Of a stretch of DNA of 64,000 nucleotides, positions 26,875 through 37,263 are shown in pieces (positions within the stretch are counted from its first letter, which is position 1; every line of letters starts with the position of its first letter). Source of the stretch: Halovibrio variabilis (GTDB lineage Bacteria; Pseudomonadota; Gammaproteobacteria; Pseudomonadales; Halomonadaceae); the NCBI RefSeq assembly GCF_007991175.1, contig NZ_BJXV01000009.1, positions 62,001 through 126,000 of the forward strand, written 5' to 3'. The notes below the pieces were generated by a model, which was given only the letters and a program-made list of their open reading frames with translations, ran no database searches and was not told where the DNA came from. A program made the position numbers and the translations under genes.

Positions 26875-28074
26875 ATGTCGAGCTTAAACCTTCGACGGTT
26901 TCCGCTCGCCGTTATCGTCATCGCCCAACTGTTTGGCACCTCGCTATGGTTTAGCGTTAATGGCGTTGGTTTGGCGCTGCAGGAGGCCGTGGGCCTTAGC
27001 GAGAGCGATTTAGGTCTGCTCACCATCGCCGTTCAGGCGGGGTTTATCAGCGGCACGCTGCTGATCGCCACCACCGGTCTTGCCGACCGCATTCGCGCCA
27101 GCCACCTGTTTGCGGTCTCGGCTGTTCTCGGCGCGCTGATCAACGCTGCGTTTATCGGCGTGGCCGAAAGCGTCACGCTGGCCGCTATTGCGCGCTTTGC
27201 CACCGGGCTCTGTCTGGCGGGGATTTATCCGCTGGGCATGAAGTTGGTGGTGAGCTGGACACCCAGCCACGCAGGCGCCGCGCTGGGTTGGCTGGTGGGC
27301 ATGCTGACGCTGGGCATTGCCTCGCCGCATCTACTGCGCGGTTTAACGCTGCACTTACCCTGGCAGTGGCCGCTGCTGCTTGCCTCGCTGTTGGCGCTGG
27401 TCGCCGCGCTGATGATTTTCAAACTGGGCGTTGGGCCGCACCTTCCTGCCATCGCCAAAAGCGGCCGCCCCTGGGCCGGGTTAGCCGCCTTTAGGCAGCC
27501 GCGTTTTCGTGCCGCTGCGCTGGGTTATTTTGGCCACTGCTGGGAGCTGTATGCCCTGTGGGCGCTGGTGCCGTTCCTGGTCGCCCGGGAGCTAGAGCGC
27601 TTGGGCGCCACCAATGGCGCTCAACCGTGGCTAAGCTTTGCGGTCATTGCACTGGGCTTGCCCGGTTGCGTGCTGGCGGGCAAATGGAGCCGCCACATCG
27701 GCAGCGATCGTGTGGCCTGCGTGGCGCTGGCAGTCTCCGGCGCGCTGTGTTTGATTTATCCCCTGCTTGGCAGCGCATCGCCCTGGCTTTTGTTGGCGCT
27801 GCTCGGCGTATGGGGCGTTAGCGTGATTGCCGATTCCGCGCAGTTTTCTGCGCTGGCTTCGGCGACTGCCCCACCCGAGCGGTTGGGGGCGGCGCTGGCG
27901 ATGATGAATGCGATTGGCTTTGGGCTGACCATCCCCTCCATCGCCCTGGTTACCGCGCTGTGGTCGAGCCAGTCGCTGGCAGTGATTTGGTGGCTGCTGC
28001 CGGGGCCCATCCTCGGGCTAATCGCCATGCGCGGGTTTTCCGCCCATACCATGACGGTCGATAATCGAGCGTGA
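26875..28074 (+). CDS. Major facilitator superfamily transporter
   Basis: A 399-residue MFS permease starting MSSLNLRRFPLAVIVIAQLF with about 12 hydrophobic segments, including GLLTIAVQAGFISGTLLIAT, the motif-A-like loop TGLADRIRASHLF and FATGLCLAGIYPLGMKLV. The ATG at 26875 lies 1 nt after the helicase stop, so translation is coupled; the frame continues upstream only as an overlap with the helicase. The substrate cannot be predicted; drug or metabolite efflux and nitrate-like uptake are all possible. Confidence 0.85.
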   Translation: MSSLNLRRFPLAVIVIAQLFGTSLWFSVNGVGLALQEAVGLSESDLGLLTIAVQAGFISGTLLIATTGLADRIRASHLFAVSAVLGALINAAFIGVAESVTLAAIARFATGLCLAGIYPLGMKLVVSWTPSHAGAALGWLVGMLTLGIASPHLLRGLTLHLPWQWPLLLASLLALVAALMIFKLGVGPHLPAIAKSGRPWAGLAAFRQPRFRAAALGYFGHCWELYALWALVPFLVARELERLGATNGAQPWLSFAVIALGLPGCVLAGKWSRHIGSDRVACVALAVSGALCLIYPLLGSASPWLLLALLGVWGVSVIADSAQFSALASATAPPERLGAALAMMNAIGFGLTIPSIALVTALWSSQSLAVIWWLLPGPILGLIAMRGFSAHTMTVDNRA

Positions 28075-28169
28075 GTAGCCCCTGACGATCCATGCGCTAT
28101 CGCGGTATACTCTTGCGCTATACATTTTCATATTTTGTACATTTCTCGCCAGCCGTGAGCCGACTCTCC

Positions 28170-31016
28170 ATGGAAAAGACCTACCAACCCGAACAGATCG
28201 AAACCCGCTGGTACGAGCGCTGGGAAGCCGACAACCGCTTCGCCCCTTCCGGCAAGGGCAGGCCCTTTTCGATCATGATTCCACCGCCCAATGTGACCGG
28301 CAGCCTGCACATGGGCCACGCGTTCCAGGACACCATCATGGATACCCTGACGCGCTGGAAGCGGATGCAGGGTAACAATACCCTGTGGCAGGTAGGCACC
28401 GACCACGCCGGTATCGCCACGCAAATGCTGGTAGAGCGCAAAATCGCCGCCGAAGAAGGCAAAACCCGCCATGATCTCGGCCGCGATGCGTTTATCGATA
28501 AAGTATGGGAGTGGAAGCAAGAATCGGGCGACCATATTACTCGCCAGCTGCGCCGCATGGGTGCCAGCGTTGACTGGTCGCGTGAACGCTTCACCATGGA
28601 CGACGGTTTCTACAAAGCGGTGCAGGAAGTGTTTGTGCGCCTGCATGAAGAGAAACTGATTTACCGCGGCAAGCGTTTGGTCAACTGGGACCCCACGCTG
28701 CACACCGCCATTTCTGATCTGGAAGTGGAGAACAAAGAGCAGCAGGGCAGCTTCTGGCACTTCCGCTACCCGCTGGCGGACGGCGTTAAAACCGACGACG
28801 GCAAGGATTACTTGGTGGTCGCCACTACCCGCCCGGAAACCCTACTGGGCGATACCGGCGTGGCGGTGAATCCAGACGATCCGCGCTACGCCTCGCTGGT
28901 CGGCAAGTTCATCGAGCTGCCGCTGGTCGGTCGTCGTATTCCGGTGGTCGCCGACGAACACGCTGATATGGAAAAAGGCTCCGGCTGCGTCAAGGTCACC
29001 CCGGCTCACGACTTCAACGACTACGAAGTCGGCAAGCGCCAGAACCACCTGCTGATCAACGTCTTCTCTAAAAACGCGGCGATTCTTGAGCAGGCCGAGA
29101 TCTTTGATCTCAAGGGCCAACCCCAGCCGGATGCAGACGCCCGCCTGCCCGCCAAGTACGCCGGGCTCGACCGCTTTGAAGCGCGCAAGCTGATCGTCGC
29201 CGATATGGATGCCCTGGGCCTGCTGGAACAAGTCGAAGCTGTTAACAACACCATGCCCTATGGCGACCGCTCCGGCGACGTCATCGAGCCGCTGTTGACC
29301 GACCAGTGGTTTGTGGCCGTGGAAAGCCTCGCCAAGCCCGCCATTGAAGCAGTGGAAAGTGGCGATATCCAGTTCGTGCCCAAAAATTACGAAAACATGT
29401 ACTTCGCCTGGATGCGCGACCTGCAGGACTGGTGCATCTCCCGCCAGCTGTGGTGGGGCCACCGCATTCCCGCCTGGTATGACCCCGAAGGCAACGTCTA
29501 CGTTGCCCGCAGCGAAGAGGAAGCCCGGGAGAAGTACGCACTCGACCCCGAGGTGGTGCTTACTCAGGACGAAGACGTACTCGACACTTGGTTCAGCTCA
29601 GGCCTGTGGACCTTTGGCACCCTCGGCTGGCCGGAACAAACGCCGGAGCTGGAAACCTTCCACCCCACCAGCGTGCTGGTCACCGGTTTTGACATTATCT
29701 TCTTCTGGGTCGCCCGGATGATCATGATGACCCTGAAGTTCACCAAGCAGGTACCGTTCAAGACGGTTTACGTGCACGGCTTGGTGCGCGACGGTCAGGG
29801 GCAGAAGATGTCCAAATCCAAGGGCAATGTGCTGGATCCCATCGACCTGATCGACGGCATCAGCCTGGATGCGCTGCTCGAAAAACGCACCGGCAATATG
29901 CTGCAGCCGAAACAGGCCAAGGCGATTGCCAAGGCCACCAAGGACGAATTTAAAGACGGCATTGAAGCCCACGGCACCGATGCGCTGCGCTTTACGTTCC
30001 TCTCCCAAGCCACCACCGGGCGCGATATCAAGTTTGATATGAACCGCCTGGATGGCTACCGCAACTTCTGCAACAAGCTGTGGAACGCCTCGCGCTACGT
30101 GTTGATGAACGCTGAAGGCGAGGACTGCGGCACCGATGGTAGCGAGGTTGAGCTTTCCCTGGCCGACCGCTGGATTATCTCGCAGCTGCAAAAGGTTGAG
30201 GCCCAGGTCACTAAGGCGCTGGAAGAGTACCGCTTCGACCACGCCGCCCAGGCGCTGTATGAGTTCGTTTGGAACGAGTACTGCGACTGGTATTTGGAGC
30301 TTTCCAAGCCTGTTTTATGGGATGAAAATGCCACGGTAGAGGCGAAGCGGGGAACGCGCCGCACCTTGGTACGTGTACTCGAAGCGATTCTGCGCCTGGC
30401 TCACCCGATGATGCCCTATATCACCGAAGAGATTTGGCAGCGCGTGTCCCCGCTGGCGGGCATGTATATGGGCGAAGACGCCTCGATCATGCTGCAAGCC
30501 TGGCCGGAAGTCGACGAAAGCAAAATCGACGACCAGGCCAGCCGGGATATTGAGTGGCTGAAAGGCGTCATTATCGCCGTACGTAATATCCGCGCTGAAA
30601 TGAACATCGCCCCCGGCAAACCGCTGGACGTGCTGCTCACCAAAGGCAAACCGGAAGACGCCAAGCGCCTGGAGAGCAACCGCCACTTCCTTTCAAAACT
30701 GGCCAAGTTGGAAAGCGTTAGCTGGCTTGACAACCCCGACGACGCACCCCTCTCAGCCACACAGCTAGTCGGCGATATGGAAGTGCTGGTGCCAATGGCG
30801 GATTTGATCGATAAAAATGCCGAGCTCAAACGCCTCAGCAAAGAAATCGACAAGCAGGACAAGCTGATCGGCGGCATCGAGAAGAAGCTCAGCAACGACG
30901 GCTTTATCGCCAAAGCCCCGCTCGCCGTGGTGGATAAAGAACGCAGCAAGCTGGCCGAATTCCAAGCCGCTAAAAAGCTGTTGGAAGAACAAAAAGCGAA
31001 AATTGAAGCGTTGTAA
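28170..31016 (+). CDS. valS: Valyl-tRNA synthetase
   Basis: A 948-residue class I synthetase. The HIGH-type motif is [15 protein letters not shown] (about 42-56), followed by the CP1 editing domain ([38 protein letters not shown]), KMSKS in [16 protein letters not shown] (about 545-549), the anticodon-binding domain, and a C-terminal coiled coil ([19 protein letters not shown] onward). It charges tRNA-Val and hydrolyses mischarged threonyl-tRNA. I start it at the ATG at 28170, matching the family N-terminus [11 protein letters not shown]; the frame is open further upstream. A strong terminator follows. Confidence 0.96.
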   Translation: MEKTYQPEQIETRWYERWEADNRFAPSGKGRPFSIMIPPPNVTGSLHMGHAFQDTIMDTLTRWKRMQGNNTLWQVGTDHAGIATQMLVERKIAAEEGKTRHDLGRDAFIDKVWEWKQESGDHITRQLRRMGASVDWSRERFTMDDGFYKAVQEVFVRLHEEKLIYRGKRLVNWDPTLHTAISDLEVENKEQQGSFWHFRYPLADGVKTDDGKDYLVVATTRPETLLGDTGVAVNPDDPRYASLVGKFIELPLVGRRIPVVADEHADMEKGSGCVKVTPAHDFNDYEVGKRQNHLLINVFSKNAAILEQAEIFDLKGQPQPDADARLPAKYAGLDRFEARKLIVADMDALGLLEQVEAVNNTMPYGDRSGDVIEPLLTDQWFVAVESLAKPAIEAVESGDIQFVPKNYENMYFAWMRDLQDWCISRQLWWGHRIPAWYDPEGNVYVARSEEEAREKYALDPEVVLTQDEDVLDTWFSSGLWTFGTLGWPEQTPELETFHPTSVLVTGFDIIFFWVARMIMMTLKFTKQVPFKTVYVHGLVRDGQGQKMSKSKGNVLDPIDLIDGISLDALLEKRTGNMLQPKQAKAIAKATKDEFKDGIEAHGTDALRFTFLSQATTGRDIKFDMNRLDGYRNFCNKLWNASRYVLMNAEGEDCGTDGSEVELSLADRWIISQLQKVEAQVTKALEEYRFDHAAQALYEFVWNEYCDWYLELSKPVLWDENATVEAKRGTRRTLVRVLEAILRLAHPMMPYITEEIWQRVSPLAGMYMGEDASIMLQAWPEVDESKIDDQASRDIEWLKGVIIAVRNIRAEMNIAPGKPLDVLLTKGKPEDAKRLESNRHFLSKLAKLESVSWLDNPDDAPLSATQLVGDMEVLVPMADLIDKNAELKRLSKEIDKQDKLIGGIEKKLSNDGFIAKAPLAVVDKERSKLAEFQAAKKLLEEQKAKIEAL

Positions 31017-31042
31017 GGTTGGTTCGTAGGTAGTAGCGAAAC

Positions 31043-31077
31043 AAAAACGGCACCTCATCGGTGCCGTTTTTGTTTTT
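31043..31077 (+). terminator. Rho-independent terminator after valS
   Basis: Arms aaaaacggcacc and ggtgccgttttt flank a tcatc loop, followed by tgttttttgg. It begins 27 nt after the valS stop: a strong GC-rich hairpin with a long T-rich tail. Confidence 0.93.
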
Positions 31078-31106
31078 TGGCAACCGATGTGGGAACTGGT
31101 GGATCA

Positions 31107-31814
31107 ATGAGTGTTTATGTCATGCTTTTCATCGCCTGGGGCGCCGGTCTTATGGCTCTTTTCGGCGGCTTTTTAGCGCATGTTGAGGGCACTGCTAATA
31201 CGCTTGCCAAACAAGAGCTGGTGCATGGCATCACAGCGTTTGGCGGTGGCATTTTAATGGCCGCAGTGGCCTTTGCGCTGGTGCCAGAGGGTATGCGTGA
31301 GTTAAATGCTTGGCAATTAACGGGGTTGTTTGCGGCAGGCGGAATCACTTTTTGTATTTTGGACGCCTGGTTGCAAAACAATGAAGGCAATGTCGCACAA
31401 TTTATGGCGATGTTATTAGACTTTGTGCCGGAAGCGATTTCACTTGGCGCGGTGTTTGCTGCTAACCCGCAACTGGGTGTCTTACTGGCTATTTTTATAG
31501 CGGCACAAAATTTCCCCGAAGGATTTAACGCCTATCGTGAATTACGAGCCGCGAAGTTAACGACTAAAACAGCATTATGGGGACTATTGGGCGTGTCGTT
31601 TTTCGGGCCGCTGGCTGCAATAATGGGGTATTGGTGGCTGAGTGAGGCGCCACAAATTACGGCGATGATCATGAGCTTTGCAGCAGGCGGCATTCTGTAT
31701 CTGGTGTTTCAGGACATTGCGCCGCAAGCGCGAATGCGCCGCCGTTGGACACCCTCACTGGGTGCCGTACTTGGCTTCATCATCGGCATGCTGAGTAAGC
31801 AGCTTTTAGGCTAG
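31107..31814 (+). CDS. ZIP family metal transporter
   Basis: A 235-residue membrane protein with about eight hydrophobic segments, starting MSVYVMLFIAWGAGLMALFG. Metal-path motifs typical of ZIP carriers are DFVPEAISLGAVF and AAQNFPEGFNAYREL, the latter corresponding to the HNFPEG helix with Gln for His. It most likely imports zinc or another divalent cation; the His-to-Gln change makes exact specificity uncertain. I start at the ATG at 31107, because the frame upstream overlaps the valS terminator. A zinc link with the Zur-type gene at 10 kb is possible, but no Zur box was seen here. Confidence 0.8.
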   Translation: MSVYVMLFIAWGAGLMALFGGFLAHVEGTANTLAKQELVHGITAFGGGILMAAVAFALVPEGMRELNAWQLTGLFAAGGITFCILDAWLQNNEGNVAQFMAMLLDFVPEAISLGAVFAANPQLGVLLAIFIAAQNFPEGFNAYRELRAAKLTTKTALWGLLGVSFFGPLAAIMGYWWLSEAPQITAMIMSFAAGGILYLVFQDIAPQARMRRRWTPSLGAVLGFIIGMLSKQLLG

Positions 31815-31947
31815 CCCTCAGTTTATAAATAAGGGTTTCCCCTCTATCACCGTCGCCCTAGCCACTTTTGCTTATAAAACGTGTAAGGTTGGTACAAGAA
31901 TCGCCACTGAGTGGCATCGCTGATTCAGCAACGACACGGACGCTACT

Positions 31948-32982
31948 ATGCCGACACCAACTGAAGCACGCTTAGACGCGCTGGCACGCGAATTAAAACG
32001 CGCTGGGATTAGCTACCAAACGCTCACCCCGATGGCGGATACCGGGCTTGCTCACGATCATGTGTGGATTCACCGCGAAGGTGATGACTGGGTAGCGCGG
32101 CTGCCCAAGCAGAGCCAGATGAACCTGCCGCCGGAAGAAAACCTGGCGTATCAGTCGGCGTGCTATGAGCGCTCGAGCCCTGGCGGGCACACGCCTCGGC
32201 TTTATGACGTACTGCCGCCAAGTGACCAGCTACCCCGTGGCGGACTGCTGGTGGAAGCTATCCGCGGCCGTTTGGCTCAGCTACCGGAAGACCTGCCCGC
32301 CATCGCGGAAGCGTTGGCTAGCCTGCACCGCCAACCGCTGCCTAGTGAGCAGGCGCCGCTGCTCGCGCCGACTGACCCTTGGCAGGCCATGGTCAGTGAA
32401 GTGCATCAACAAGCCCAATGGTTAGCGGATGCCCAGCTTTCGAGCAAAGTCACTCAGCGCATCAAGCAGGAGCTGGATCTACTCCCGCCCCGTTTAAGCG
32501 ATGTCACCCCGACGCTAATTAGCTTTGACACCCACCCCGGTAACTTTTTAATCCGCGACGATGGCCGCGCGGTGCTGGTAGATTTAGAAAAGTGCCGCTA
32601 TGGACTGCCGGGGATTGACCTCGCCCACACCTCGCTTTACACCTCGACCACCTGGGATATCAGCAGCCAGGCGGTGCTGACGCTAGAGGAAGTGATCCAC
32701 TTTTACCGTCGCTGGCAGGCGGCCATGAGTGAAACGCCCAATACCGATACCCTGGTTGCCTGCCGCCGTGCTACCTGGCTATGGTCATTGACCTGGTGCG
32801 CCAAGTGGCGCTCCCAGTACTTAAACGCCCAGGATGCCCAGCAGCGTGGTGAAGACTGGTCGGCGGAACTCACCGACCCCGCGGTGATTGACCACGTGCG
32901 TGACCGCGTTGAGCACTACTTATCCATGCCGATTATTGATCACGTTCACAGCGAGCTACAGTGCTTACAGGCTTCCCTGTAA
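31948..32982 (+). CDS. APH/choline-kinase-like phosphotransferase
   Basis: A 344-residue protein of the aminoglycoside-phosphotransferase/choline-kinase fold. The catalytic loop is LISFDTHPGNFLI (Asp and Asn in place, with the usual His before Asp replaced), followed by the magnesium-binding Asp in AVLVDLEKCRYGLPGIDLAH. A small-molecule or thiamine-, choline- or sugar-like alcohol is the probable substrate class. It heads a co-directional cluster: the YnjB-type binding protein starts 38 nt after its stop, so the phosphorylated compound may be what the importer brings in (inference). No resistance function should be assumed. Confidence 0.75.
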   Translation: MPTPTEARLDALARELKRAGISYQTLTPMADTGLAHDHVWIHREGDDWVARLPKQSQMNLPPEENLAYQSACYERSSPGGHTPRLYDVLPPSDQLPRGGLLVEAIRGRLAQLPEDLPAIAEALASLHRQPLPSEQAPLLAPTDPWQAMVSEVHQQAQWLADAQLSSKVTQRIKQELDLLPPRLSDVTPTLISFDTHPGNFLIRDDGRAVLVDLEKCRYGLPGIDLAHTSLYTSTTWDISSQAVLTLEEVIHFYRRWQAAMSETPNTDTLVACRRATWLWSLTWCAKWRSQYLNAQDAQQRGEDWSAELTDPAVIDHVRDRVEHYLSMPIIDHVHSELQCLQASL

Positions 32983-33020
32983 CGCTTGTCCAATTTGAAT
33001 AATTTTAAGTGAGGTGTGCG

Positions 33021-34241
33021 ATGCCGAATAACCGCAACGGCCTGGTTGCCACGATTAGCATGACGATGTTGGCGCTGGCTCTTCCAGCCGCCGCCGACCC
33101 TGACCCCAGCGATTGGCCAGCGGTGCTGGATGAGGCTGAAGGTCAAACCGTTTACTGGAACGCCTGGGGTGGCGATACGCGCACCAATCGCTATATCGAC
33201 TGGGTAGCCGAGCAAATGCAGGCGCAACACGATGTTGATGTGGAGCACGTCAAGCTGGACGATACCGGCAGCGCGGTGGCGCGGGTGCTGGCGGAAAAGC
33301 AGGCGGGCAACCACGACGACGGCAGTATTGATCTGATTTGGATCAATGGCGAGAACTTTGCCGCCATGCGCGAAAACGACCTGCTGTTTGGCCCCTTCGC
33401 CAGCGCACTGCCCAATTTTGCGCTCACTAACGCCGACGAGAACCCCGAGGTCGTCACCGACTTTACCCTCCCCACCGACGGCTACGAGTCACCCTGGGGA
33501 AAAGCGCAGATCACCTTTTATTACGACAGCGCCCAAACCGAGACACCGCCCCAGGATATGCAGGCGCTACTTGAGTGGGCCAAGAATAACCCCGGTCAGT
33601 TCAGCTACCCACGCATTCCCGACTTCACCGGCAGCACCTTTTTAAAGCAGGCGCTGATCGAACTCACCGACCAGGATGAGGCGCTTTACCAGCCGGTGAA
33701 GGACACCGACTTCGAGGCCGTGACAGAACCTCTGTGGGCCTATTTAGATGCGCTGCACACGCACCTGTGGCGTAGCGGAAGAGCGTTTCCCGATTCAGGC
33801 CCTCACTTGCGCGCGCTGATGAGCGATGGCGAGCTAAGTTTGGCGTTTTCGTTCTACCCCACCGATGCCGCCGTGGCGGTGAGGGAGTACGAACTGCCCG
33901 CAAGCGTACGCAGCTATGTATTGGAAGGCGGCACGCTGGGTAACGTCCACTTTGTGGCAATCCCCTATAACTCGCCACATAAAGCCGGTGCCATGGTGCT
34001 CGCCAACTTTCTCCTCTCCCCACAAGCCCAGGCCGAAAAGCAGTCGCTGGCCATGTGGGGCGACCGTAGCGTGCTGGATATCGAACAGCTAGACGCCGAT
34101 GCCCAAGCGCTGTTTGAGCAGGGGGAACGCCACCCGTCTGAACTGCCCGCCGACGCGCTATCCAACACCCTACCCGAGCCGCACCCGAGTTGGATGACGG
34201 CGCTGCAAGACGCCTGGCTTGAGCGTTACGGCGTTAACTAA
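33021..34241 (+). CDS. ynjB: ABC transporter substrate-binding protein (YnjB-like)
   Basis: A 406-residue periplasmic binding protein with a signal peptide (hydrophobic stretch LVATISMTMLALALPAAA, cleavage near AAA-D). The mature part has the YnjB pattern: VYWNAWGGDTRTNRYIDWVA, DDTGSAVARVLAEKQAG, DLIWINGENFAAMRENDLLF, SPWGKAQITFYYDSA. The ATG at 33021 has gagg 6 nt upstream. It is 2 nt before the permease. E. coli ynjBCD is the closest named system; its ligand is not established, so I do not assign one. Distant similarity to spermidine- and thiamine-type binding proteins is expected. Confidence 0.82.
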   Translation: MPNNRNGLVATISMTMLALALPAAADPDPSDWPAVLDEAEGQTVYWNAWGGDTRTNRYIDWVAEQMQAQHDVDVEHVKLDDTGSAVARVLAEKQAGNHDDGSIDLIWINGENFAAMRENDLLFGPFASALPNFALTNADENPEVVTDFTLPTDGYESPWGKAQITFYYDSAQTETPPQDMQALLEWAKNNPGQFSYPRIPDFTGSTFLKQALIELTDQDEALYQPVKDTDFEAVTEPLWAYLDALHTHLWRSGRAFPDSGPHLRALMSDGELSLAFSFYPTDAAVAVREYELPASVRSYVLEGGTLGNVHFVAIPYNSPHKAGAMVLANFLLSPQAQAEKQSLAMWGDRSVLDIEQLDADAQALFEQGERHPSELPADALSNTLPEPHPSWMTALQDAWLERYGVN

Positions 34242-34243
34242 CA

Positions 34244-35917
34244 ATGCTGCGGCTGGCCCCGGCGCTGATCATCGCGTTGCTGGTACTGCCCGTTGGAGCG
34301 GGGCTGGTAATGGTTCTGCTGCCCGCGTTTGGCTACCTGCCAGCGCTAGGCGGCCACCACGCAAGCTTAGCCCCCTGGCAGACGCTGTTTGCCCAGCCGG
34401 GTCTGGGTCGCTCAGTAGCGGTCAGCTTTGCCAGTGGCTTGGTCAGCACGGCCATGGCGCTGATGATGGTGGTGCTGTTTTTGGCGGCCAGCCGAGGCAC
34501 GTGGTTAGACCGCGGTATTCGGCGGCTCGTCTCACCGCTGCTGGCGGTTCCCCATGCAGCGGTTGCCTTTGGGTTTGCCTTTTTGATTGCGCCCTCGGGC
34601 CTGGTGGCCCGGCTGCTATCCCCCTCGCTAACGGGCTGGGAGCGTCCGCCGGACGCGCTAATCGTCAATGACCCCTGGGGGCTTTCGCTAATAGCGGGAC
34701 TGGTGCTGAAAGAAATGCCCTTTCTACTGCTGATGAGCCTTGCCGCCTTACCGCAGTTACAGGTGGATAATCGGCTGATGTTGGCGCGCTCGCTGGGCTA
34801 TTCGCCTACGATTGCCTGGTTAAAAACCGTGCTGCCCTCGCTGTATCCGCTGATCCGCCTGCCGGTGTATGCGGTCATCGCCTACGCCACCTCGGTGGTG
34901 GACATGGCCCTGATCCTGGGCCCAACGCTGCCACCTACGCTTAGCGTGTCTATCTTGAACTGGTTCAACGACCCGGATATCACCCGCCGCTTTATGGCCT
35001 CGGCGGCCGCGGTACTGCAACTTGGCGTAACCCTCGCGGCGCTGCTCTGCTGGTGGCTGCTTGAGCAGTTGACCCGCCTGTTGATGCAAAACTGGCTGAC
35101 CAACGGCGGCCGCCAGCGGGGAGAAACCGCCCTGCGCGTGGTGGGCCGCTCGGCGTTACTGTTATCAAGTATGACGGCGCTAGCGGCCCTGGTCGGTTTG
35201 GGGCTTTTTTCACTGGCGGGCTTTTGGCGCTTTCCCGAGCTGCTGCCGCAGATGTTGACGCTGGATCACTGGCAGCGCAGCGCCCCTATGCTCGCCAAAC
35301 CACTGCTTAATACCGCGCTGATCGGCCTGATTTCCACGGCGTTGGCCACGGCGCTGGTCTTGGCAACGCTGGAAAATGAACACCGCCAGCACCTTCAGCC
35401 CAAGCGCGCGCTGTGGCTACTGTATTTACCGCTTATCGTGCCGCAGATTGCCTTTCTGTTTGGGTTAATCGTGGCGGCGGAAAGCCTGGGCATTCGCCCT
35501 CAGCTAGGCTTGGTCATCGCCGGCCACCTGCTGTTTGTGCTGCCTTATGTCTACCTCTCACTGGCCGAAGCCTATCGCCGCTTGGATCCCCGCTGGCTGC
35601 AGGTGGCGCGCTCACTCGGCGTGTCACGTAACGCTGCTTTTTGGCGAGTTCGCCTGCCGCTATTATTAGCCCCGCTGTTAACGGCTTTTGCGGTAGGCTT
35701 GGCGATCAGCATTGGCCAATATTTGCCCACTCAACTGCTCGGTGCGGGCCGCGTGACCACCGTGACGACGGAGGCCGTGGCGCTCGCTTCTGGCAATAAC
35801 CGACGTTTAATCGGCGTTTGGGCGCTCGTCCAGGCGGGGTTGCCGCTGGTTGGCTTTATGCTGGCCTTGGCGCTACCCCGCTTGTTGGGTGCCAAGCGCC
35901 GTGAACTCGCGACCTAA
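34244..35917 (+). CDS. ynjC: ABC transporter permease, double-length (YnjC-like)
   Basis: A 557-residue inner-membrane protein with about 12 hydrophobic segments that looks like two fused permease halves. Each half has an EAA-type loop: LMLARSLGYSPTIAWLKTVL (about 180-200) and PRWLQVARSLGVSRNAAFW (about 447-465). A single polypeptide can thus form the whole translocation path, as in YnjC and ThiP. It starts 2 nt after ynjB, and the ATPase gene follows 10 nt after its stop. Confidence 0.85.
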   Translation: MLRLAPALIIALLVLPVGAGLVMVLLPAFGYLPALGGHHASLAPWQTLFAQPGLGRSVAVSFASGLVSTAMALMMVVLFLAASRGTWLDRGIRRLVSPLLAVPHAAVAFGFAFLIAPSGLVARLLSPSLTGWERPPDALIVNDPWGLSLIAGLVLKEMPFLLLMSLAALPQLQVDNRLMLARSLGYSPTIAWLKTVLPSLYPLIRLPVYAVIAYATSVVDMALILGPTLPPTLSVSILNWFNDPDITRRFMASAAAVLQLGVTLAALLCWWLLEQLTRLLMQNWLTNGGRQRGETALRVVGRSALLLSSMTALAALVGLGLFSLAGFWRFPELLPQMLTLDHWQRSAPMLAKPLLNTALIGLISTALATALVLATLENEHRQHLQPKRALWLLYLPLIVPQIAFLFGLIVAAESLGIRPQLGLVIAGHLLFVLPYVYLSLAEAYRRLDPRWLQVARSLGVSRNAAFWRVRLPLLLAPLLTAFAVGLAISIGQYLPTQLLGAGRVTTVTTEAVALASGNNRRLIGVWALVQAGLPLVGFMLALALPRLLGAKRRELAT

Positions 35918-35927
35918 GAGGATTGCC

Positions 35928-36566
35928 GTGACCGCTTTCGCTACCGCACCGCTGCGCCTTGAGCAAATTCAAATCGCCCTCGCGGACCGAGCGTTATTGG
36001 CAGTGGACGCCACCATTGCGCCGGGTGAAGCGCTCACGGTGATGGGCCCTTCCGGCTCGGGAAAATCCACCCTGCTGGCGTATATGGCGGGCTTTCTCGA
36101 CCCGGCCTTTAGCGCCAACGGCGGCGTCTGGCTGGGCGAGCGCAATCTGCTCAATTTACCGGCGGAGAAGCGCGGTATCGGGCTGCTGTTCCAAGACCCC
36201 TTGCTATTTCCGCATCTCAGCGTGGGCGGCAACTTACGCTTTGGCTTACCGTCTGGCGTCACTGATAAGTCACGGCAAGTGGCGCAGGCCTTGGCGCAAG
36301 TAGGGCTGGCAGGCTTTGAAAACCGCGACCCGGCCACGCTTTCCGGCGGGCAAAAAGCGCGGGTGGCGCTCATGCGCCTATTGCTCTCCAAGCCCCAAGC
36401 GGTGCTGCTGGACGAGCCGTTTTCCAAGCTGGATACCGCGCTGCGCCAGGAGATGCGCACGCTGGTGTTTAGCCAGCTGCACGCGGCTGGCCTGCCCGCG
36501 CTGCTGGTAACTCACGACCATGCAGATGCCAAGGCGGCGGGAGGGCAAGTCATTGAACTCGGGTGA
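35928..36566 (+). CDS. ynjD: ABC transporter ATP-binding protein (YnjD-like)
   Basis: A 212-residue ATPase. Walker A is MGPSGSGKSTLLAYM (about 39-53), Q-loop LLFQDPLLFPHLSV, signature ATLSGGQKARVALMRLL, Walker B AVLLDEPFSKLD, and switch His in LLVTHDHADAK. GTG start at 35928 with aagagga 5 nt upstream; the frame remains open into ynjC, but that extension has no ribosome site. It completes the importer. The next gene starts inside its 3' end. Confidence 0.88.
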   Translation: MTAFATAPLRLEQIQIALADRALLAVDATIAPGEALTVMGPSGSGKSTLLAYMAGFLDPAFSANGGVWLGERNLLNLPAEKRGIGLLFQDPLLFPHLSVGGNLRFGLPSGVTDKSRQVAQALAQVGLAGFENRDPATLSGGQKARVALMRLLLSKPQAVLLDEPFSKLDTALRQEMRTLVFSQLHAAGLPALLVTHDHADAKAAGGQVIELG

Positions 36567-37263
36567 ACAGACACCTCGTCTCAGCATCGTGATACCGGTG
36601 CTAAACGAGGCCGCGGGCATTGCAGCGATGCTCGCAGCGCTACAACCGCTGCGTGGCCAGCCCCTTTCTCAACGGGCCGAAGTAATTGTGGTGGACGGCG
36701 GCAGCGGCGATAACAGCGGTTGCGCCGCCCAGCCACTGGCGGATCAGGTGCTCAGCAGCCAGCCTGGCCGCGCGCGGCAAATGAACCTGGGCGCACAGCA
36801 GGCCAGCGCCCCAGCGCTGTTGTTTTTGCATGCGGATACCCAACTGCCCGAAGACACCGTTGAGCAGATCACCCAGGCGCTTAACCGCCACGCCTGGGGG
36901 CGCTTTGCTATTGCGCTTTCAGGCCGCAGCCGCTGGTTACCCGTGGTCAGCTGGATGATGATTCAGCGCTCGAAGCTTACCGGCATCGCCACCGGCGACC
37001 AGGGCATCTTTGTCCGCGCAAGCACCTTCAAGGCCGTGGGTGGCTTTCCTGAGCAGCCGCTGATGGAAGATATTGCGCTGTCTAAGCGGCTCAAACAGAT
37101 ATCTTCCCCCGCCTGCTTGAAGGCCAAAGTGGTAAGCTCGGGAAGGCGCTGGGATCAGCACGGCGCATGGCAAACCATCTACCTGATGTGGCGGCTGCGC
37201 TATCGCTACTGGCGCGGCGCGAGCGCCATCCAACTCGCCAAGGAGTATCGCGATGCCCGTTAA
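36553..37263 (+). CDS. TIGR04283-type family 2 glycosyltransferase
   Basis: A 236-residue GT2 protein: RLSIVIPVLNEAAGIAAMLA, EVIVVDGGSGDNSG, LSSQPGRARQMNLGA, LLFLHADTQLPEDT (DxD-like metal site) and TGIATGDQGIFVRASTFKAV. This matches TIGR04283, a family named for proposed arsenosugar synthesis, a name that rests on genome context in other bacteria. I prefer a TTG start at 36553, which has ggaggg 7 nt upstream and overlaps ynjD by 14 nt; an ATG at 36520 is the alternative. Its 3' end overlaps the next gene by 11 nt, so all are coupled. Confidence 0.82.
   Translation: MNSGEQTPRLSIVIPVLNEAAGIAAMLAALQPLRGQPLSQRAEVIVVDGGSGDNSGCAAQPLADQVLSSQPGRARQMNLGAQQASAPALLFLHADTQLPEDTVEQITQALNRHAWGRFAIALSGRSRWLPVVSWMMIQRSKLTGIATGDQGIFVRASTFKAVGGFPEQPLMEDIALSKRLKQISSPACLKAKVVSSGRRWDQHGAWQTIYLMWRLRYRYWRGASAIQLAKEYRDAR

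Noticed and set aside
29598..30242. Minus-strand frame of 214 codons inside valS
   Set aside because: Shadow frame; valS is certain on the other strand.
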